Source of the DNA: G963667425 sp963667425 [NCBI: bacterium]
Lineage (GTDB): Bacteria; UBP6; UBA1177
Direction: 5' to 3'
NCBI GenBank assembly: GCA_963667425.1
Contig: OY763407.1
Location: forward strand, 620,001-684,000
Length of the DNA: 64,000 bases
The translations under genes were made by a program, and so were the position numbers. Under the pieces are notes generated by a model. It was not told where the DNA came from. It worked only from the letters and a program-made list of their open reading frames with translations, and ran no database searches. Shown in pieces: positions 8,928 through 17,823 of the stretch (its first letter is position 1; every line of letters begins with the position of its first letter).

Positions 8928-9503
8928 ATGGCAAAACTTTATTTCAGATATGGAGCTATGGGAGCAAGTAAAAGCGCAAATGCACTTATGGTTGAATATA
9001 ATTACAGAGAAAGAAATCAGAATGCGCTCCTTTTAAAACCTGCCATAGATGATAGGGACGGTTTTTCATACATAGCTTCAAGGCTTGGGATAAAATGTGA
9101 AGCGACCGTTGTTTCTGATACGGATAATCTTTTTGAACTGATTAATAATAAAAATTCTGAAGAAAAAATTGATTGTATAATTGCAGATGAAGCACAGTTT
9201 TTTACAAGAAAAAATGTTGAGGATTTATGTAGAATTGTTGATGAGCTTAACATTCCTGTGATAGCTTATGGATTAAGAACTGATTTTAGAGGCGATCTTT
9301 TTGAAGGCAGTATGTGGCTTTTAGCATGGGCAGACACAATAGAAGAGATAAAAACAGTATGTTTCTGCTCTCGAAAAGCAATAATGAATGCAAGACTTGT
9401 TGACGGCATCGTTACAAAGACCGGAGAACAGATACAGATTGGTGGAAATGAGTCTTACATAGCTCTCTGCAGAAGACACTGGAGAGAAGGAAAAACATTT
9501 TAA
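8928..9503 (+). CDS. tdk: Thymidine kinase (type II)
   Basis: A 191-residue enzyme that phosphorylates thymidine to dTMP with ATP, the salvage route into dTTP. The P-loop GAMGASKS is at about residues 10-17, the Walker B-like DEAQFF at about 87-92, the lasso region YGLRTDFRG near 110, and zinc-ligand Cys residues follow (VCFCSRKA near 145, LCRRHW near 183). The first zinc pair is C-x-C, not the more common C-x2-C. Length is normal for the family. It is 81 bases after flagellin with GGGG before the ATG, and ends 7 bases from the convergent fxsA. Three secreted nucleases lie just beyond, so it may use thymidine from degraded external DNA. Confidence 0.93.
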   Translation: MAKLYFRYGAMGASKSANALMVEYNYRERNQNALLLKPAIDDRDGFSYIASRLGIKCEATVVSDTDNLFELINNKNSEEKIDCIIADEAQFFTRKNVEDLCRIVDELNIPVIAYGLRTDFRGDLFEGSMWLLAWADTIEEIKTVCFCSRKAIMNARLVDGIVTKTGEQIQIGGNESYIALCRRHWREGKTF

Positions 9504-9510
9504 TATTGTT

Positions 9511-9981
9511 CTATTTTCTTATTTCTTCATATTCAGCATCAACAACATTTTCATCTGAATTTATTGATACGTTTTCCTGAGAAGTAGTATTGGATGTATA
9601 AACATATGCAGTTTGATTCTTTATCTTTTTATTAAAAATATCAATAAGAACAATTTTCCATAAATTCCTGGTTCCGGGAATTAAAAATGTAAGACCAATA
9701 ATATCTGTTAAAAATCCAGGCGTAAGAAGAAGGACTCCACCGATAAAAATCATTATTCCGCTAACCATTTCATTACCTGGAAGCTTTCCTGATTCAAGTG
9801 ATTTCTGTATCTTGTATATAGATTTTCTCCCTTCGAATTTAGCAAGAGATGCACCTGCCGCTCCTGTTATAATGATTATCATTAAAGTTGTAAAAGGACC
9901 TATAAGACTGCCAATCTTTATTAAAAGATAAAGTTCGACTGCCGGAACAATCGTAAAAAGAAGAAAAAGCTTACCCAACAT
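9511..9981 (-). CDS. fxsA: FxsA-family membrane protein
   Basis: A 156-residue FxsA-like protein. It has two N-terminal membrane segments (about residues 3-20 and 25-45), the conserved ITGAAGASLAKFEGR region near 40-52, and a third hydrophobic segment with GGVLLLTPGFLTDIIG near 82-98, then a polar tail. E. coli FxsA relieves phage T7 exclusion by F plasmid when overproduced; its normal role is unknown. I start at the second ATG (9979-9981), four bases after GGAGG; the first ATG is only one base from that site. It converges with tdk. Confidence 0.88.
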   Translation of the reverse strand: MLGKLFLLFTIVPAVELYLLIKIGSLIGPFTTLMIIIITGAAGASLAKFEGRKSIYKIQKSLESGKLPGNEMVSGIMIFIGGVLLLTPGFLTDIIGLTFLIPGTRNLWKIVLIDIFNKKIKNQTAYVYTSNTTSQENVSINSDENVVDAEYEEIRK

Positions 9982-10079
9982 CATGCCTCCATTAAATTAT
10001 GCCGTGTTACATTTAAACACTAAAAAGGAATAGTCAATCTATGTTTGGAAAAAGATTTAAGAAAAAATGGTGGAGATTA

Positions 10080-11171
10080 TTATTTAAGATCTATAACAAA
10101 ATCTTTAACAATTGCCATATGCTGCATATTTGTAGAATCTGAATCACCTTTCTGAGCGGGGGAGAAGCTGGCGTTAAGTTCACTCTGAGAATATTCTCTG
10201 GTATCAAACACAAGACCATTCGGGTATGAAAAATTTGTATATTTTACAGTTGTCTGAAAGGTGTGAAGATCGTAGTCTGCAAGCACAAAATCATATTGTT
10301 TAGATCTGCTTGCATTTGTACCGTAATCTCCGTCTTCACTTTCAGGATGCGGACCTGAAACATAGAATATCTTTGTTCCGCTATATTTGCCGAAACCGCT
10401 ATCACTTACAGCACTTGGTCCATTGAAATCTCCACCTACGATATAGTAATATTTATCAGGATCTGATTTCATCTTTGTATAAACCTGTTTTGCAATAACC
10501 TGAGCAGCAGTTACCTGATCGCTCGAAGGACTTGTATGAAGATGCACACTTATAGCAAGAATATCTCTTGGTCCTGGAATATCAATAACAGCCCAATCAA
10601 GATCTCTGTTGTTTATATTGGGATCATCCCATTTCCCTTTTGAAGTTATAGGCCATTTACTTATAATACCGTTTGGAATTTGACCCGTTCCTGCTGAGTA
10701 TGAACATTCGGTTCCGCAAACTTTATCAACCATTTCACGATAGTTTGCCGCAGTGTTTTGTTTGTAGTTGAACTCCTGAACCATAACTATATCACCTTTA
10801 AGCCCCTGAAGGATTCTTATTCCGTGACCTTCATCATAATCCTGACCGTTTCCGCTTGTAACATTTGCAGCAACTGCTCTGACGGAAAGAGTATCAGGAA
10901 TAACTTCATCTTCATCAGGAACATTTTCGTCTTCATCAGGGATAATTTCGTCTTCATCAGGAGTTACAGTATCTTCATCTTCTTCAATAACATCTGCATC
11001 ATCTTCATCTGTAACTGTATCTTCATCTAAAACTGATTCATCAGAATCTTCATCAATGATAATTGTATCTTTATCTTCAGTTATCTGATCACTGTCATTT
11101 GTATCACTTGTTCCGTCGTCGCATGATATTATTGTAAAAATAACTAAAAAAGTGATTAAAAAATATCTCAT
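10080..11171 (-). CDS. Secreted lipoprotein nuclease, endonuclease/exonuclease/phosphatase fold
   Basis: A 363-residue lipoprotein. The signal peptide ends at IISC (Cys about 17) followed by DD; residues about 20-90 are an acidic tether with repeated PDEDE units. The rest is an EEP (DNase I-like) domain: the metal-binding Glu in VQEF, the DWAVIDIPGPRDI core strand, the catalytic IVGGDFNG (Asp/Asn), YDFVLADY, and a final MQHMAIV in place of the usual S-D-H. All elements of a phosphodiesterase are there, so it probably cuts nucleic acid outside the cell. The start ATG (11169-11171) follows GGGAGG. A close paralogue lies immediately upstream (11252-12547), giving a tandem duplication. Confidence 0.82.
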   Translation of the reverse strand: MRYFLITFLVIFTIISCDDGTSDTNDSDQITEDKDTIIIDEDSDESVLDEDTVTDEDDADVIEEDEDTVTPDEDEIIPDEDENVPDEDEVIPDTLSVRAVAANVTSGNGQDYDEGHGIRILQGLKGDIVMVQEFNYKQNTAANYREMVDKVCGTECSYSAGTGQIPNGIISKWPITSKGKWDDPNINNRDLDWAVIDIPGPRDILAISVHLHTSPSSDQVTAAQVIAKQVYTKMKSDPDKYYYIVGGDFNGPSAVSDSGFGKYSGTKIFYVSGPHPESEDGDYGTNASRSKQYDFVLADYDLHTFQTTVKYTNFSYPNGLVFDTREYSQSELNASFSPAQKGDSDSTNMQHMAIVKDFVIDLK

Positions 11172-11207
11172 TTTTCCTCCCTTAAGAAAAGTTGTTCCTA
11201 ACAAAAA

Positions 11208-11234
11208 ATTATACACAGATTTTGATATTGTCAA
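11208..11234 (-). promoter_or_regulatory. Sigma-70-like promoter for the downstream lipoprotein nuclease
   Basis: On the minus strand TTGACA (11229-11234) is followed after 15 bases by TATAAT (11208-11213), both perfect consensus hexamers, about 36 bases before the start codon of the gene ending at 10080. The spacer is slightly short. Confidence 0.65.
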
Positions 11235-11251
11235 TCAGAAAAATTAAACTG

Positions 11252-12547
11252 TTATTTTTCGAGAGTGATATTAAAATCCTTAACTATAGCCATATGCTGC
11301 ATCTGAGATGACCCTGAGTCACCTGTTAAAGCAGGCGAAAAGTTTGCATTAAGTTCAGCCTGAGAATACTCTCTTGTATCAAATACCAGACCATTAGTGT
11401 AAGTGAAGTCTGTATATTTTACAGGAATCTGAAATGTATGAAGATTATAATCGGCAAGCACAAAATCATATTGACTTGATCTGTTTGAATTTGTATCCTC
11501 ATCACCATCTTCACTTACAGGATGCGGACCGGCAACGTAAAAAATGTTTGCTCCGTTAAATTTTCCAAGATAAGTATCGCTAACAATCATAGAACCGTTA
11601 AAGTCACCGCCAAGGATAAAATAATATTTATCTGCATTTGCCTGCATCAGATCATAAACCTCTTCTGCAATAACTTTAGCGGCAGGTCCCTGTTTTGAGC
11701 TGGTTGTACTGATATGAACGCTTATTGCAAAAATATCTTTTGGTCCCGGAATATCAATAACAGCCCAGTCAAGATCTCTATTGTCTATATTAGGATCGTC
11801 CCAGTAACCTGAGCTTGTTATAGGCCATCTGCTTACAACACCATTTGGAATCTGTCCTGTTCCAACTGTATAGTAACATTCTGTTCCGCACATCTCATCA
11901 ACCATATCACGATCAGTCATAGTTGAACCATTTTTACCAGTGTTGAATTCCTGAACCATGAAAATGTCACCTTGAAGTCCTTTAAAAATTCTGATACCAT
12001 GACCGGGATCGTAACTCTGATAGTTTCCGCTTGAAATATTTCCTGCAATTGCTCTTATAAAAAGAGTATCCGGAATATCTTCATCATTAATTTCATTATC
12101 TGCATCAACGGTAGTTTCATCTTCATCAGGAACTATTACAGCATCATCATCCTGAGCAGTTTCATCTTCGTCAGGAGTTACAGTACTGTCTTCATCAATA
12201 ACAATATCATCTTCATCAGGAGCTGTGACAGTATCTTCATCAGTAGCAGTTTCATCTTCATCAATAACAACTATATCTTCGTCAGGAGTTGTGACACTGT
12301 CTTCATCCTGAGCAGTTTCGTCTTCGTCAGGAATTATAACAGCATCATCATCTGTTTCTTCATCTACTGAAATATCAAAGTCTTCAGCTTCATCACTGTC
12401 TGATACTAAATCTTCGTCAGCAGTTATATTATGATTATCTGTTATTTCAACAGTATCAGTGTCGTTGTTATAGTCTTTAGATGGTTTTGCGTCATCACAT
12501 GAAATGAAGAGCAAAGCCGCAAGTGTAATAATCAAAAAAAATCGCAT
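11252..12547 (-). CDS. Secreted lipoprotein nuclease (EEP fold), paralogue with a long acidic tether
   Basis: A 431-residue paralogue of the gene at 10080-11171. Lipobox FISC (Cys about 16) and DD are followed by roughly 145 residues of Asp/Glu-rich sequence built from TPDEDE/QDEDE-type repeats, about twice the length in the neighbour. The EEP domain carries MVQEF, DWAVIDIPGPKDI, ILGGDFNG, YDFVLADY and MQHMAIV, so the same catalytic set is retained. It follows the EndA-like lipoprotein gene after 27 bases and likely shares its transcript. GGAG lies upstream of the ATG. The DNA of the tether is itself repetitive, so its length may vary by slippage. Confidence 0.82.
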   Translation of the reverse strand: MRFFLIITLAALLFISCDDAKPSKDYNNDTDTVEITDNHNITADEDLVSDSDEAEDFDISVDEETDDDAVIIPDEDETAQDEDSVTTPDEDIVVIDEDETATDEDTVTAPDEDDIVIDEDSTVTPDEDETAQDDDAVIVPDEDETTVDADNEINDEDIPDTLFIRAIAGNISSGNYQSYDPGHGIRIFKGLQGDIFMVQEFNTGKNGSTMTDRDMVDEMCGTECYYTVGTGQIPNGVVSRWPITSSGYWDDPNIDNRDLDWAVIDIPGPKDIFAISVHISTTSSKQGPAAKVIAEEVYDLMQANADKYYFILGGDFNGSMIVSDTYLGKFNGANIFYVAGPHPVSEDGDEDTNSNRSSQYDFVLADYNLHTFQIPVKYTDFTYTNGLVFDTREYSQAELNANFSPALTGDSGSSQMQHMAIVKDFNITLEK

Positions 12548-12574
12548 ACTTTTTTTCTCCTAAACAAGTAATTT

Positions 12575-13657
12575 CTAGTAATCTGATATCTTATTAACAA
12601 AATCAGGTCTATCAACGAACGGATTTCTGTTACCCTGATACTGTTCAATCCTGTTATTTCTTTCTTTTTCCATATCATCAACAGGATCTTCTGTGTTCCA
12701 TGTTCTGAGAAGAGTCTCTTCTGTTGAACCTATATCCATTTTATAAATTACAGCCATGTAAAAATGAGCTCTTGCAATATCTCCTCTTCTTTCAGGTCTC
12801 ACCTCAAAAATAGTTCCTCCGGAAACATTGCTTGGTCCTCTTTCCGAACAGATATTATTATAACAGTAAGTATCATCAGGTTCATCTGTTATACCGAAGT
12901 CATAAGAACTCCTCCCGCTGTTTGCGTTTGAATCTGTAGGAAAAAGGTGATGAATATCAGCTTTTGCAGCTGCAGAAGAAAGCTGGCTCTGCGGCCATGA
13001 ATGTTCAGTATTGAAACCGCCCGGTGTTCTTGAACCATCAGGAGTTACTTTTCTTGAAGTGTAGTAACATTCGATTTCTCCATCAAAAACATCGACCTGA
13101 TTGAACATTCTGTCTCTTGCAGTATCGTATCCGAGATTTGTATGTGGTTCATAATGTTCATAAAGTGCTTTTTCAAGCGCCTGTCCAGAGAGATTTTCAA
13201 GATCTGCAATAGAAAAAGAATCATTATCCGGAAGTTCAGTGTTCTGATCTTCATCATTAGCAGTTTCATCTTCATCAGGAGTTACAGTATCTTCATCTGA
13301 TGAAATAGTGTCTTCATCCTGAGCAGGATCATCATCAGTTTCTGTATCGGTAATTAAATCTGCATCTTCGTCAGCAGAATCATCATTTGTTTCAATATCT
13401 TCGTCTTCAGTCAAATCTTCATCTTCGGTAATTTCATCTTTATCAGTTGAAATAAAATCATCGTCATTTTCATCATCAACGGTAATATCTGAATCTTCAG
13501 TTTCATCAGGAATTACAGCATCCTCGTCATCTGTGCTGTCTGTATCAGAAATCTCAATTATATCTGAATCATGATTGTTATTTACAGCAAGTGTCGCATC
13601 ATCACATGATACGATAAACGTGATTAAAAGAATTAAAACAATAAATAATCTTGGCAT
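12575..13657 (-). CDS. Secreted lipoprotein with endonuclease I (EndA/Dns-type) domain
   Basis: A 360-residue lipoprotein. The signal peptide ends at FIVSC followed by DD; an acidic tether covers about residues 25-145. The C-terminal domain is endonuclease I: YYTSRKVTPDG, the catalytic FNTEHSWPQS near residue 232, ADIHHLFPTDSNANS near 252 and the late GDIARAHFYMAV. These are the magnesium/His active site residues of periplasmic and secreted DNases such as E. coli EndA and Vibrio Dns. I start at the ATG 13655-13657, after GGGAGGGG. It heads a short operon with the EEP nucleases. A secreted DNA-scavenging or matrix-degrading role is inferred. Confidence 0.87.
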   Translation of the reverse strand: MPRLFIVLILLITFIVSCDDATLAVNNNHDSDIIEISDTDSTDDEDAVIPDETEDSDITVDDENDDDFISTDKDEITEDEDLTEDEDIETNDDSADEDADLITDTETDDDPAQDEDTISSDEDTVTPDEDETANDEDQNTELPDNDSFSIADLENLSGQALEKALYEHYEPHTNLGYDTARDRMFNQVDVFDGEIECYYTSRKVTPDGSRTPGGFNTEHSWPQSQLSSAAAKADIHHLFPTDSNANSGRSSYDFGITDEPDDTYCYNNICSERGPSNVSGGTIFEVRPERRGDIARAHFYMAVIYKMDIGSTEETLLRTWNTEDPVDDMEKERNNRIEQYQGNRNPFVDRPDFVNKISDY

Positions 13658-13692
13658 AAACCCCTCCCAAGGTTTCAAAAAGTCGTTCTGCT

Positions 13693-13721
13693 AGATTAGT
13701 CTTTTAATATCAATTTGTCAA
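13693..13721 (-). promoter_or_regulatory. Sigma-70-like promoter for the lipoprotein nuclease operon
   Basis: Minus-strand TTGACA (13716-13721), 17-base spacer, TAATCT (13693-13698), about 36 bases before the start codon of the EndA-type gene. Confidence 0.6.
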
Positions 13722-13774
13722 TAGGAAAAAAGTTTTAAACTGTGAAAATTGATACACAAATAGGAAAGGGTAGC

Positions 13775-15076
13775 TTATTTAATGATAGAAGCGCCGAGAC
13801 TTTCAAGTTTCTCAACGATATTGCTGTAGCCTCTGTAGACAAATTCCATACCGTTTATTGTTGATTCGCCCTCAGCAATAAGTGCCGCCATGATGTATGC
13901 AAAACCTGCCCTGAGGTCGGGAATGTTAAGAGTAGTCGCCTTTAAAGGAGTTTTACCCGAAATGATGGCACTATGTTTATAGTTCTTATTTGAGAAACGG
14001 CATTTTCTGTTACCGAGACAATCAGTATTAAGCTGAATTTTAGCTCCCATTTCAACCAGAGAATCAACATAACCAAACCTGTTTTCATAAACAGTCTCAT
14101 GAATTACCGAAATACCGTCAGCCTGAGTTAAAATTACGCCGAAAGGAGGCTGCCAGTCAGTCATAAAACCAGGGTGAACATCAGTTTCAAGATTTACAGG
14201 ATGAAGGCCGTTTTTAATAAAGAATCTTATCCCGTTCTGCTTAATATCAAAACAACCGCCAGCCTTCATGAACCAGTTAAGGAAAGTTATCATATCATCC
14301 TGTTTTGCCCCTTCGACAAAGACATCTCCATTTGTCGCCGCAGCAAGAGAAGCAAAACTTGCAACCTCAATCCTGTCAGACATTACAGTGAAATCAACAG
14401 CCTTAAAGTTTGAAGTTCCCTCAATAATCCACGTTCTGTTGACATCCTGATAAATAATAGCGCCCATCGCCTGAAGCATAGCGACAAGATTAGCTATCTC
14501 AGGTTCAATAGCGGCATTTTTAATAACAGTTCTGCCATTAGCGCTTACTGCCGCCATAATAAGGTTTTCAGTAGCGCCGACACTCGGATAGGGGAGGACA
14601 ATAATATTTCCAGACATATCCTTTGCTGAAAAATTATATGCGCCATGATCACATTCATCAACAGTAACGCCAAGTTTTTTAAGACCTTCGATATGAAAAT
14701 TTATCTGTCTCGGACCAATCGAACAACCGCCGATAGTTGCAACAGTCGCCTTTCCCGTTCTATGAAGAAGAGGAGCAACAAAAAGAATAGGAGTACGGGT
14801 TGAACCGCTGTATTTAACCGGAATTTCCGATTTAGTGATATTTGTATTATCAATTTCAAGCGTTGAATCATCAAGCCATATGTACTTTGACCCAAGCTCT
14901 GAACAAATCTTTAAAGTTATCTCGACATCAGTGATTCTCGGAACATTTCTAAGAATAGTTATACCATCAGCAATCATTGAAGCGACAATCATTTTAAGAG
15001 CGGCATTCTTTGCACCCGAAGCCTTTACATAACCATTTAACGGTCTGCCGCCTATTATTTTTATTGTAGAACTCAT
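13775..15076 (-). CDS. murA: UDP-N-acetylglucosamine 1-carboxyvinyltransferase
   Basis: A 433-residue MurA, which transfers enolpyruvate from PEP to UDP-GlcNAc as the first committed step of peptidoglycan synthesis in the cytoplasm. Clear signs are GYVKASGAKNAAL near residue 15 (substrate-binding Lys and Asn), the active-site Cys in GGCSIGPR near 115 (fosfomycin-sensitive type), GATENLIMAA near 155, and TDWQPPFG and DLRAGFAYI in the second half. I start at the ATG 15074-15076, which gives the usual short N-terminus; an in-frame ATG 11 codons earlier lacks a ribosome binding site. The region upstream is interrupted by an insertion sequence, which has probably replaced or displaced its original promoter. 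Confidence 0.93.
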   Translation of the reverse strand: MSSTIKIIGGRPLNGYVKASGAKNAALKMIVASMIADGITILRNVPRITDVEITLKICSELGSKYIWLDDSTLEIDNTNITKSEIPVKYSGSTRTPILFVAPLLHRTGKATVATIGGCSIGPRQINFHIEGLKKLGVTVDECDHGAYNFSAKDMSGNIIVLPYPSVGATENLIMAAVSANGRTVIKNAAIEPEIANLVAMLQAMGAIIYQDVNRTWIIEGTSNFKAVDFTVMSDRIEVASFASLAAATNGDVFVEGAKQDDMITFLNWFMKAGGCFDIKQNGIRFFIKNGLHPVNLETDVHPGFMTDWQPPFGVILTQADGISVIHETVYENRFGYVDSLVEMGAKIQLNTDCLGNRKCRFSNKNYKHSAIISGKTPLKATTLNIPDLRAGFAYIMAALIAEGESTINGMEFVYRGYSNIVEKLESLGASIIK

Positions 15077-15135
15077 ATTTTTATCAACTCCGAAAAAATT
15101 CAGCGTCATACTATCAGGAGAAAAATTGTATTACA

Positions 15136-15151
15136 AGGAAAAATTAGTCCT
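15136..15151. repeat. 16-bp target-site duplication, left copy
   Basis: AGGAAAAATTAGTCCT, identical to 16622-16637 on the far side of the insertion sequence. The ends AGGA/TCCT are themselves inverted repeats. Confidence 0.9.
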
Positions 15152-16621
15152 TGTGGGCGCAAAGTGATAATGTCCTATGTGAGCAAAGTAGAAATGTCCG
15201 GTTATTTAAACTAATCTCTCAGATGAAAGGAATGAACAATCATGGGAGAATACAGTGGAGGAGATTCTACGAATGAGCCAAAAAGAGATAGAGAGGGTTT
15301 CTGTAATAAGGGATTTGAAGTTGAAACGCCTGTCTCAGAAAGAAGCTGGAAAGCTTCTTCATCTTTCGGAAAGGCAGATACGAAGGATTTTGAAAAGGTA
15401 TTCAAAAGAAGGAGAAAAAGGTTTGATATCGCGTAAAAGAGGCAAAACGAGTAACCGTAAAATATCAGAGGAACTGGGAAAAAAAGTACAGCAACTTCTA
15501 AAGGAAAAATATTATGGTTTCGGACCGACACTTGCAGCGGAAAAGCTTGAAGAGCTTGACGATATAGTTATATCAAGAGAAACAGTAAGACAGATAATGA
15601 TATCTGAAAATATATGGAAAGCTAAAGCAAAGAAAGCAAAAAGGGTTCATCAGATGCGTGAAAGAAGAAGCCGGCCAGGAGAACTGATACAGATAGACGG
15701 CTCACCGCATGAATGGTTTGAAAACCGCCGTCCAAAATGTAATCTTACAGTTTTCATAGATGATGCCACAGGCGAATTCATGGAACTTTTCTTCTCGGAA
15801 TCGGAAACGACAGAAGCGTACATGGAAACAATGAGAAGATACATTTCAGAATATGGAATACCAATAGCACTTTATACAGATAAACATGGAATATTCAGAG
15901 TTAACAGAGCCGATCCGAAAACAGGCAGTAACATTACGCAGTTTGGCCGTGCGATGAAAACGCTGGGGATAGAAATTATTTCAGCCGGTACGCCACAGGC
16001 TAAAGGTAGAGTGGAAAGAGCCAACCAGCTTTTACAGGATCGTCTTGTGAAGGAACTGAGGCTTAGAAAGATAAATACAATCGAAGAAGCAAATAAGTTT
16101 TTAACAGAATATAAAGAGATGCTGAGTAATAAGTTTGCAGTAAAAGCAAAATCCTGTGAAAATGCACATAGAGAAGTTCAGCACAGCAAAGAGGAACTTG
16201 ATATAATTTTTTCCAAACACAGTCTAAGAACTATTTCAAATAATCTGGAAATACAATATAACAATACCATTTACCAGATAAAGACTGAAAGCTCCGGAAT
16301 AAGTATGAGAAAAAGAGAAATAACAGTTTGTGAAAGTTTTAATGGAGAAATAACCCTTCTGTACAAAGGAAGAAAAATGCCATACGAAACATTCAGACAA
16401 AGAGAAAAGCAGCTCTTACCACAGGATGCTAAAACACTTAACAAAACAGTTGATCAGATTATAGCTGAACAAAATGCAAATCCTTACTGCAAATTTCCTG
16501 TTGATATTTTTCAGACTACTGTGAATGAAGTGAGAAAATAATTAATGAAAGTTATAATTCAAAATTTAAAAGAGGACTTTTCTATTTTGCAGAAGACCGG
16601 ACATTTTAACTTTGCGTTGAC
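15152..16621 (+). mobile_element. Intact ISNCY/IS1202-like insertion sequence
   Basis: A 1.47-kb element between the two 16-bp duplications. The ends are imperfect inverted repeats (15153-15175 against 16599-16621, 18 of 23 matches). Each end carries two copies of a 17-bp motif of type GCAAAGTNANAATGTCC: 15159-15175 and 15183-15199 on the left, 16599-16615 and 16574-16590 (inverted) on the right, probably paired transposase-binding sites. It holds one transposase gene. The insertion sits exactly at the stop codon of the glycosyltransferase and upstream of murA. A second, truncated copy ends at 46901. Confidence 0.9.
15255..16541 (+). CDS. Transposase, ISNCY (IS1202-like) family
   Basis: A 428-residue DDE transposase. 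The N-terminal helix-turn-helix is near residues 25-50 (LSQKEAGKLLHLSERQIRRIL). The catalytic core has IQIDGSPHEWFE near 148 (first Asp), ALYTDKHGIF near 205 (second Asp) and GRVERANQLLQDRL near 256 (Glu). The C-terminal part carries the LYKGRKMPYE segment seen in this family. All catalytic residues are present and the frame is intact, so the element may be active. It fills the insertion sequence almost completely. Its last 60 codons are repeated nearly identically at 46641-46821 in the truncated copy. Confidence 0.92.
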   Translation: MEEILRMSQKEIERVSVIRDLKLKRLSQKEAGKLLHLSERQIRRILKRYSKEGEKGLISRKRGKTSNRKISEELGKKVQQLLKEKYYGFGPTLAAEKLEELDDIVISRETVRQIMISENIWKAKAKKAKRVHQMRERRSRPGELIQIDGSPHEWFENRRPKCNLTVFIDDATGEFMELFFSESETTEAYMETMRRYISEYGIPIALYTDKHGIFRVNRADPKTGSNITQFGRAMKTLGIEIISAGTPQAKGRVERANQLLQDRLVKELRLRKINTIEEANKFLTEYKEMLSNKFAVKAKSCENAHREVQHSKEELDIIFSKHSLRTISNNLEIQYNNTIYQIKTESSGISMRKREITVCESFNGEITLLYKGRKMPYETFRQREKQLLPQDAKTLNKTVDQIIAEQNANPYCKFPVDIFQTTVNEVRK

Positions 16622-16637
16622 AGGAAAAATTAGTCCT
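16622..16637. repeat. 16-bp target-site duplication, right copy
   Basis: AGGAAAAATTAGTCCT, identical to 15136-15151. It contains the TAA stop codon (16630-16632, minus strand) of the adjoining glycosyltransferase gene. Confidence 0.9.
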
Positions 16638-17823
16638 GAAGAGTAGACTTATTATTAAGTTTATAAGTTCTTCCTCTCCATGTAACCTCTTTTTTAAAGA
16701 AGATTCTTCCATAAATAACAGGAGCAAGCAGAATAATACTGAAACCGACCCAGCAGTGTTTAAATTGAACCTTCGGACCGCCAACCCTCTCATGAAGATC
16801 GTTCATGTTCCAGCTTATGAAAAGAGTAACCAGAAGATTGATTATACCGGCAGCCCACCATCCCATTATAAGACCGAAAACACCGAAAATAAGACCAAGC
16901 CAGAAGAAAAGACCAACAACCCAGAGTGTCGCCTTGAAAGTTGAAGCCGAAAGACCCGAACGGGAGAAGGTTATCCATTTAACGAAAGTACCTAAGAATT
17001 CCTTATATGACATACCATACTGAATAATAGGAACCCAGTGAGTCACAGTAGTATTTTTGTAACCTTCCTCCATAACTCTTCTGCCAAGGAACATATCATC
17101 AACAAGCTGACCTTCGGCAGATTCAATACCGCCGATAGCATCAATAGCCTCTTTCTTGAACATCATAAACTGACCCATAACATAATCCATATCACCGCCA
17201 GTCTTTTCCATAACAGCGGCAGCAGCAGGAGAATAAAGAGCATTAAGCATAATACAGTAACCCATATCGCCCGCCTTTTCACACTTCTCGGTAACAACAA
17301 CAGGAGCAAAAACAGCACCAGCCTTAGGATCGCTCATAATCTTATCAACAAGAATATTAAGAGTATCCTTGTCAGCCCTTGTATCAGAATCAACAAAAGC
17401 AATAAGTTCACCACTGGCAACCTTCATAGCTTCAATCATATTATGAATCTTACCAGTTCTACGCCCTGTCGGAGCGCCCGCAAAAACAATCTGAGCAGAT
17501 TCATTAGGCTTGAAAGTGTGAACATCAAGAACCTTCTTCGTAACAGCATAAGCAGGCTCATTTTCATCCTCGAAAACAAAAATAATCTCGACCTCACCCT
17601 TATAGTTAGTATCAAGACCGCACCTTACATTCTCCTCATAACCCGGATCAACACCCTTGACCGGTCTTATAATTGAAAGCATAGGGTACTTATCATTTTT
17701 TATCTCAGGATACCTGAAAGAAAGAGCATTTTTGAATTTGATATACTTCCTTATCGAATCAGCCAGCATAAAAAGACCGAAAACAATGAGAAATATATTT
17801 AAACCATGAAAAAAAGAATCCAT
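16630..17823 (-). CDS. Membrane glycosyltransferase, ceramide glucosyltransferase/HpnI-like (GT21/GT2)
   Basis: A 397-residue membrane enzyme. One N-terminal membrane segment (about 6-25) precedes a GT-A domain with IIRPVKGVDP near 50, the metal-binding VDSDTRAD near 143, and QLVDDMFLG plus the KWITFSRSG acceptor motif, the D..D..(Q/R)xxRW-type layout of ceramide glucosyltransferases. Two or three membrane helices follow (about 290-345 and 365-385). It likely glycosylates a membrane lipid on the cytoplasmic side. The start ATG (17821-17823) follows GGAGG. The insertion sequence begins directly after its stop codon without altering the protein; murA lies on the same strand beyond it. Confidence 0.82.
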   Translation of the reverse strand: MDSFFHGLNIFLIVFGLFMLADSIRKYIKFKNALSFRYPEIKNDKYPMLSIIRPVKGVDPGYEENVRCGLDTNYKGEVEIIFVFEDENEPAYAVTKKVLDVHTFKPNESAQIVFAGAPTGRRTGKIHNMIEAMKVASGELIAFVDSDTRADKDTLNILVDKIMSDPKAGAVFAPVVVTEKCEKAGDMGYCIMLNALYSPAAAAVMEKTGGDMDYVMGQFMMFKKEAIDAIGGIESAEGQLVDDMFLGRRVMEEGYKNTTVTHWVPIIQYGMSYKEFLGTFVKWITFSRSGLSASTFKATLWVVGLFFWLGLIFGVFGLIMGWWAAGIINLLVTLFISWNMNDLHERVGGPKVQFKHCWVGFSIILLAPVIYGRIFFKKEVTWRGRTYKLNNKSTLQD

